From Methylobacterium sp. E-065 (GTDB taxonomy: Bacteria; Pseudomonadota; Alphaproteobacteria; Rhizobiales; Beijerinckiaceae): a stretch of DNA of 64,000 nucleotides. Shown here piece after piece: positions 60,417 to 64,000 of the stretch (positions within the stretch are counted from its first letter, which is position 1; every line of letters begins with the position of its first letter). Location: positions 62,001 through 126,000 of the forward strand of contig NZ_JAKSYD010000114.1 in NCBI RefSeq assembly GCF_022829605.1. Direction: 5' to 3'. A program made the translations under genes and the position numbers. The notes beneath the pieces are model-generated. The model was not told the origin of the DNA. It saw nothing but the letters and a program-made list of their open reading frames with translations, and did not search any database.

Positions 60417-61940
60417 TTAGGCAGCGATCCGGGCTGCCTTATCGGACTCACCCACTACGAATGCGGGCGGCACGGAAATGCGGCTCGCGCGGAACTGGTC
60501 GAGCAGGCTGTCTTCCAGGCCGTTCAACACGGCTTCCGTTGCCGCCTCGGCTTTCGGATCCGCAACCGGCGCCTCGGTGCGGTACCACGCGAGGATCTGG
60601 TCCGGCAGCGCGTCCAGGATCGCCCCGACTGGGTTGTTGGGTTCTGCGGCCGACGGGATCGCCACGCTGGCAATCGCGGCTTCGGAAACGATGATCGGCG
60701 TGGCCTCGGACGCCACGGCGAAGGCGGTCCGGCGCTGATCCTCCAGGGCGGCGCGCCAAGTCGCGTCCAGCGCCTCGGCCTCGCGGCGCGTGGTTTCCCG
60801 CGCGACGGCCTCCGCCGCGATGGCACGGGCGGCTTCCCGGGCCTCGTCGCGGGCGGCCTCGGCCTCGTAGCGATTGAGGAGCACGAGGACCGGTTGCATC
60901 TCGGCACCTGGCAGGCTGCCGCAGGCATCGATCGCGCAGGCGATGATCCGCTGCGACAGGCCGGTGCCGCGGACGGGCATCGCGTGCCGGGCGACATCCT
61001 GCCAAGCGGACAGGGCGGCCTGCATCGCCGGCAGCAGCGCGTCGGGGAGACCGGCCCGCCGGTGCAGGTCGGCGAAGCTCCGCGGATCGCGCATGGCCCG
61101 GGCCACGCCGGCATGGTCCTGGCCGGACAGGTCGGCGAGGGCGGCGAGGGCGAACTCGGTCCGCCCGGACAGCACGGCGCGCAGGATCAGTCCGGCGGTC
61201 AGTTGGTGGCTTGATCGCAGATGAGTGACCAAACGGGCGATGCCGGCGGCGCCGCTGTCTTCGCAGACTTCGAGGGCGACGCGCTCGCCGACCTCGCGGC
61301 GCAGCCGCTCGCAGCGCTCACCTCCGAGCCAGCCCCGGTCGATCACGAAGCCGGAGAGCGCCTGCGCCACCGCGAGGCCGAGCGCGTGGCGCACCTCCGG
61401 CGGGAGGTCGGCCCGGCCCAGCAGGGCCTCGCGCAGATCGGCCTCCGCACCCCGGCGCTCGATCATGCGCAGCATCCGGCCCGCGGTGATCTTGGCCGTC
61501 GGGTTGCGGACGAGCGCGACCAGGGTCTCGAGTTCGCCGATCTCGGCCAGCGCCCCGGAGACCGCGTGCGAGAGATGATGGCGGGCGGCGATCACGGCGC
61601 GCGTCGTCTCGTCGCCGAGGGCGGCCGCGTCCACGAGGTCGGCGTCCGTCAGGACCGGCGATCGCGCCAGGATCAAGCGCGCCACCTCGGGCACGTCGCA
61701 GGAGAGCGCGACCACCAGCGGACGCGGCGTCCGCGCCGAGGCCGCACAGGTCTCCGCAAGGGCGCGCCGAACCACCGGCGAGGGATCGTCCAGCAGGGTC
61801 AGCAGGGCGGTCTTGGCTTCCCAGGCCTCGTCCGCGGCGAGGTCGCCGTAGAGATAGGCCCGCGCCAGGACCGCGGCCGCCTCGGCGCGTCGGGACGCAG
61901 AGGCATTCTGCGTCCGGGTCAGGAACTCGCGGATGATCAT
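60417..61940 (-). CDS. DUF2336 protein
   Basis: 507 residues. Helical HEAT-like repeats through the N-terminal 370 residues (LLDDPSPVVRRALAETCA, ALSCDVPEVARLILARSPVLTDADLVDAAALGDETTRAVIAARHHLSHAVSGALAE) are the DUF2336 family pattern of alphaproteobacteria. The C-terminal part is Ala/Glu-rich and low complexity. Function unknown. Its start overlaps the end of the transglycosylase gene by 4 bases, so the two are co-translated. Confidence 0.88.
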   Translation of the reverse strand: MIIREFLTRTQNASASRRAEAAAVLARAYLYGDLAADEAWEAKTALLTLLDDPSPVVRRALAETCAASARTPRPLVVALSCDVPEVARLILARSPVLTDADLVDAAALGDETTRAVIAARHHLSHAVSGALAEIGELETLVALVRNPTAKITAGRMLRMIERRGAEADLREALLGRADLPPEVRHALGLAVAQALSGFVIDRGWLGGERCERLRREVGERVALEVCEDSGAAGIARLVTHLRSSHQLTAGLILRAVLSGRTEFALAALADLSGQDHAGVARAMRDPRSFADLHRRAGLPDALLPAMQAALSAWQDVARHAMPVRGTGLSQRIIACAIDACGSLPGAEMQPVLVLLNRYEAEAARDEAREAARAIAAEAVARETTRREAEALDATWRAALEDQRRTAFAVASEATPIIVSEAAIASVAIPSAAEPNNPVGAILDALPDQILAWYRTEAPVADPKAEAATEAVLNGLEDSLLDQFRASRISVPPAFVVGESDKAARIAA

Positions 61941-63037
61941 GGACCCCTCCGGGGTGCGAACAGGCTGTTCCTGACGGTGGCCGTGGAACCCGCCGCGGCG
62001 AGCTCAGCCGGGCGCCGCGGCGGCAGGGGCGGGTTGGCCAGTGCGCTGCCGGGCGGCGGCGCAGCGGGCGCGGCGAGCGCACCGGTCACGTCCGGATCCG
62101 GCTTCGGCGCCCCCGTGAACGGATCGGAACCGGTCCGCGGGAAGTAGGTCGGCGCAGCGTAGGCAGCCGGCTGCGCCTGGCTGCGCGCCTGCAGGTTCCG
62201 CGCGGCAGCATCTGAAGCGGTCACGCGCGGATCCGTCTGGAACAGGCTGCGCAGATCGCTGGTGCCGCCGAAGGCCGTCGCGGCGCTCGCATAGGCCGAG
62301 ACTGCCTGCGGTACCGCCGCCTCTCCCTGGCGCAGGCTCGTGAGGTCGGTGGCCGCAGTGCCTTGGGCGGCAGCGCCCTGGGCGGCCGCCGCGAGGCTGG
62401 CATACAGTTCTGCGGCGCTCCGCGCGCGGCCCGTGCGATCGTAGAACAAGGCCCGGTTGGCGGAAGCGGCTTCCGGTAGGTCGAGGGCGGCGGCGCGGGC
62501 GGGGAAGGCGCGCGCGGTCGCAATCAGCGCGGCCGCGCCCTTGGCGCCGAGCACATGCGCCACGTAGAGATCACCCGCGGTCGGTTCGCGGCCGAGCGCT
62601 CCCGAAAGCGCATCGGCGTTCTGCTGCGTCAGGGCACCGGCGAGCGTCGCCGAGACTTTCGGATCCCGGCGCAGGTCGAGGATGGCCTGCCTCTGCCCGG
62701 CATCCGCCACCGCGTAGCTGCCGTCCGCCTGCCGGGTGATGGCGTCGGCCTCGGCCTGAAGCCCGAGCCGCGGCCCGGCATTCTTCATGACGCCGAGCCA
62801 CGTCTGCTCGATGAACTGGAACAGCCCCGTGGCCGACGAGGTCCCGGCCTTGGCGGCGGGATCGAGGGCGGATTCCCGCCGGGCCGTCGCGAGCAGGTAG
62901 TCGAACCCGACGCCGCTCGCCATCGCGCCATCGCGGATCGCCTGGACCACCGGTCCGGAGACGGCCGTGCCCGGCATCGCCCGTGCCGGGGGCGGCGGGC
63001 TGTCAGGTGGGCTGGATGGCGTGGTGAACAGGAACAT
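61937..63037 (-). CDS. Lytic transglycosylase-like protein
   Basis: 366 residues from ATG 63037. Residues about 30-190 have the SLT-type lysozyme fold: the catalytic Glu probably in LLATARRESALDPAAKAGTSSATGLFQFIEQTWLGVM, then DLYVAHVLGAKGAAALIATA. The C-terminal half is Ala/Pro-rich and disordered. No clear signal peptide, which is unusual for a peptidoglycan-cleaving enzyme. Operon with the DUF2336 gene. Confidence 0.85.
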   Translation of the reverse strand: MFLFTTPSSPPDSPPPPARAMPGTAVSGPVVQAIRDGAMASGVGFDYLLATARRESALDPAAKAGTSSATGLFQFIEQTWLGVMKNAGPRLGLQAEADAITRQADGSYAVADAGQRQAILDLRRDPKVSATLAGALTQQNADALSGALGREPTAGDLYVAHVLGAKGAAALIATARAFPARAAALDLPEAASANRALFYDRTGRARSAAELYASLAAAAQGAAAQGTAATDLTSLRQGEAAVPQAVSAYASAATAFGGTSDLRSLFQTDPRVTASDAAARNLQARSQAQPAAYAAPTYFPRTGSDPFTGAPKPDPDVTGALAAPAAPPPGSALANPPLPPRRPAELAAAGSTATVRNSLFAPRRGP

Positions 63038-63127
63038 CCGGTCGCGCACGGGGGCTGAAGACCCCCGGAATCTGCGCTCGCCATGGTAAACAAGTTCTCA
63101 ATCGGATCACGAAGACCCGGTCCGTTT

Positions 63128-63757
63128 TCAGGACGGTGAGAACTCGCCCGCGCCCTTCGGCCGGCGCATCTGGAAGCGCGTGTCCTGCGTCACTTGGAAA
63201 TAATCGAAGTATCCACCACGCATGATCGGGTGCATCGCCCCGGTATCGACCATCCCGTCCTTCACATAAGCCTCGTCGACGTAGATCGAAACCACCTGGC
63301 CGATGACGAGAAAGTTCTCGGCCTCGGTGCCGTCGAGCGGGGTCAGTGGTACGGTCTGCAGCCACCGGCATTCGAGGGCCGCCGGCGAGGCCGCGACCCG
63401 CGGCGGACGCACCTTCTGCGAGGGCGCGGTGGCGAGCCCGGCGAAGGCGAACTCGCTCTCGCCGCGTGGCAGCGGCGCCGAGGAATCGTTCATCCCGTCA
63501 CGCAGGTCCCAGGTAGCAAGGCTGCACACGAACTCCGCGCCCTCCTCCGCGAAGGTCATCGCGTCCTTCCGGCCCGAGGACGAGAAGGCGACCATGTTGT
63601 CGGCCACCGCGTTGAAGAACGAGTAGGGCGCGAGGTTCAGTTTGCCGTCGCGGCTCATGGAACTGATCCAGCCGATCGGACGCGGCGCCACGATCGCCTT
63701 AAGCGGATTGTGCGGAAGCGCGCGCGCCTCGCGGGGAACGTCGAGATCGTAATGCAC
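63128..63757 (-). CDS. Flavin reductase-like domain protein
   Basis: 209 residues from GTG 63757, with GGAGG 6-7 bases upstream; the frame extends another 19 codons. The split-barrel flavin reductase fold is seen in NPLKAIVAPRPIGWISSMSRDGKLNLAPYSFFNAVADNMVAFSSSGRKDAMTFAEEGAEFVCSLAT, where the FMN-binding SF/S residues lie. Members reduce flavin for a monooxygenase partner or bind FMN themselves; no partner gene is adjacent. Confidence 0.88.
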   Translation of the reverse strand: MHYDLDVPREARALPHNPLKAIVAPRPIGWISSMSRDGKLNLAPYSFFNAVADNMVAFSSSGRKDAMTFAEEGAEFVCSLATWDLRDGMNDSSAPLPRGESEFAFAGLATAPSQKVRPPRVAASPAALECRWLQTVPLTPLDGTEAENFLVIGQVVSIYVDEAYVKDGMVDTGAMHPIMRGGYFDYFQVTQDTRFQMRRPKGAGEFSPS

Positions 63758-63950
63758 GGGGGACCTCCGAAGCGCTGACCGGCGGGGCCCGGGCAGCGGC
63801 GTAGACTGGTCCATAACGCATCGGAGCGGGCGGAAGACGCCCCCTTAGACAGATTCCGGAGCCGATGCCCGACGATGAGGGGCCCGAGCGCGCTTCGCTG
63901 CGCGCGCGATGACGGTTGAGAGCGGACAGGCCGACTGCCCGACCGGCCCC

Positions 63951-64000
63951 TCAGAGATACGTCACGATCTCGTCGAGCGCCGGCCGCGGCCGGTCGGAGG
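63951..64000 (-). CDS. Unknown protein, C-terminal end only (5' part outside window)
   Basis: On the minus strand an open frame enters from the right edge and ends at TGA 63951-63953 with SDRPRPALDEIVTYL. Fifteen codons are too few to name it, but the sequence looks like the end of a real protein. Confidence 0.35.
   Translation of the reverse strand, partial: SDRPRPALDEIVTYL

Overview
The window is high-GC DNA from an alphaproteobacterium of the Hyphomicrobiales, most likely Methylobacterium or a close relative. The evidence is the set of lineage-typical genes (DUF2125, DUF2336, a BA14K-type Gly-rich secreted protein, His/Gly-rich and EF-hand secreted proteins, the rpsA-sppA-ihfB-lapA block) and strong GC bias at third codon positions. 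This is recognition from protein sequence only; no database search was run.

Region 1 (1-15967) is a mosaic prophage or genomic island that ends at the 3' end of tRNA-Pro(GGG). Its left part is a phage tail module: hypothetical structural genes, a tail assembly chaperone pair joined by a textbook-looking -1 frameshift signal, and a 933-residue tape measure protein. The tail genes stop abruptly after that, and no capsid, terminase, lysis or integrase gene is in view. The rest of the island is cargo: a lone OLD-type ATPase/TOPRIM nuclease and a membrane protein, both AT-rich and plausible anti-phage or exclusion genes; secreted EF-hand and His-rich proteins; a broken cupin gene; a small XRE repressor divergent from two phage-type genes; and a MipA/OmpV-like outer membrane protein.

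Region 2 (16-41 kb) is ordinary chromosome: a glycosyltransferase, a rhodanese, an RND efflux adaptor and pump, PlsC, DUF2125, trpF, lapA, ihfB, sppA, rpsA, a Crp/Fnr regulator, a transglutaminase-like protein, serA, small secreted or membrane proteins, an FMN reductase, a GGDEF protein with a damaged C-terminus, and a membrane acyltransferase.

Region 3 (41-48.9 kb) is a second accessory stretch. It holds an orphan UmuD-like peptidase, many small hypothetical proteins, an AT-rich GT8 glycosyltransferase, repeated GC-rich palindromes, a 50-bp duplicated palindromic repeat, and a degenerate tyrosine integrase whose frame runs into tRNA-Asn(GTT).

Region 4 (48.9-64 kb) is chromosome again: two methyl-accepting chemotaxis proteins, tRNA-Cys, an arginase-ureD operon that links arginine breakdown to urease maturation, an OmpR/EnvZ-type two-component system, a GH15 glycosidase, a transglycosylase-DUF2336 operon, a flavin reductase, and the tail of one more gene at the right edge.
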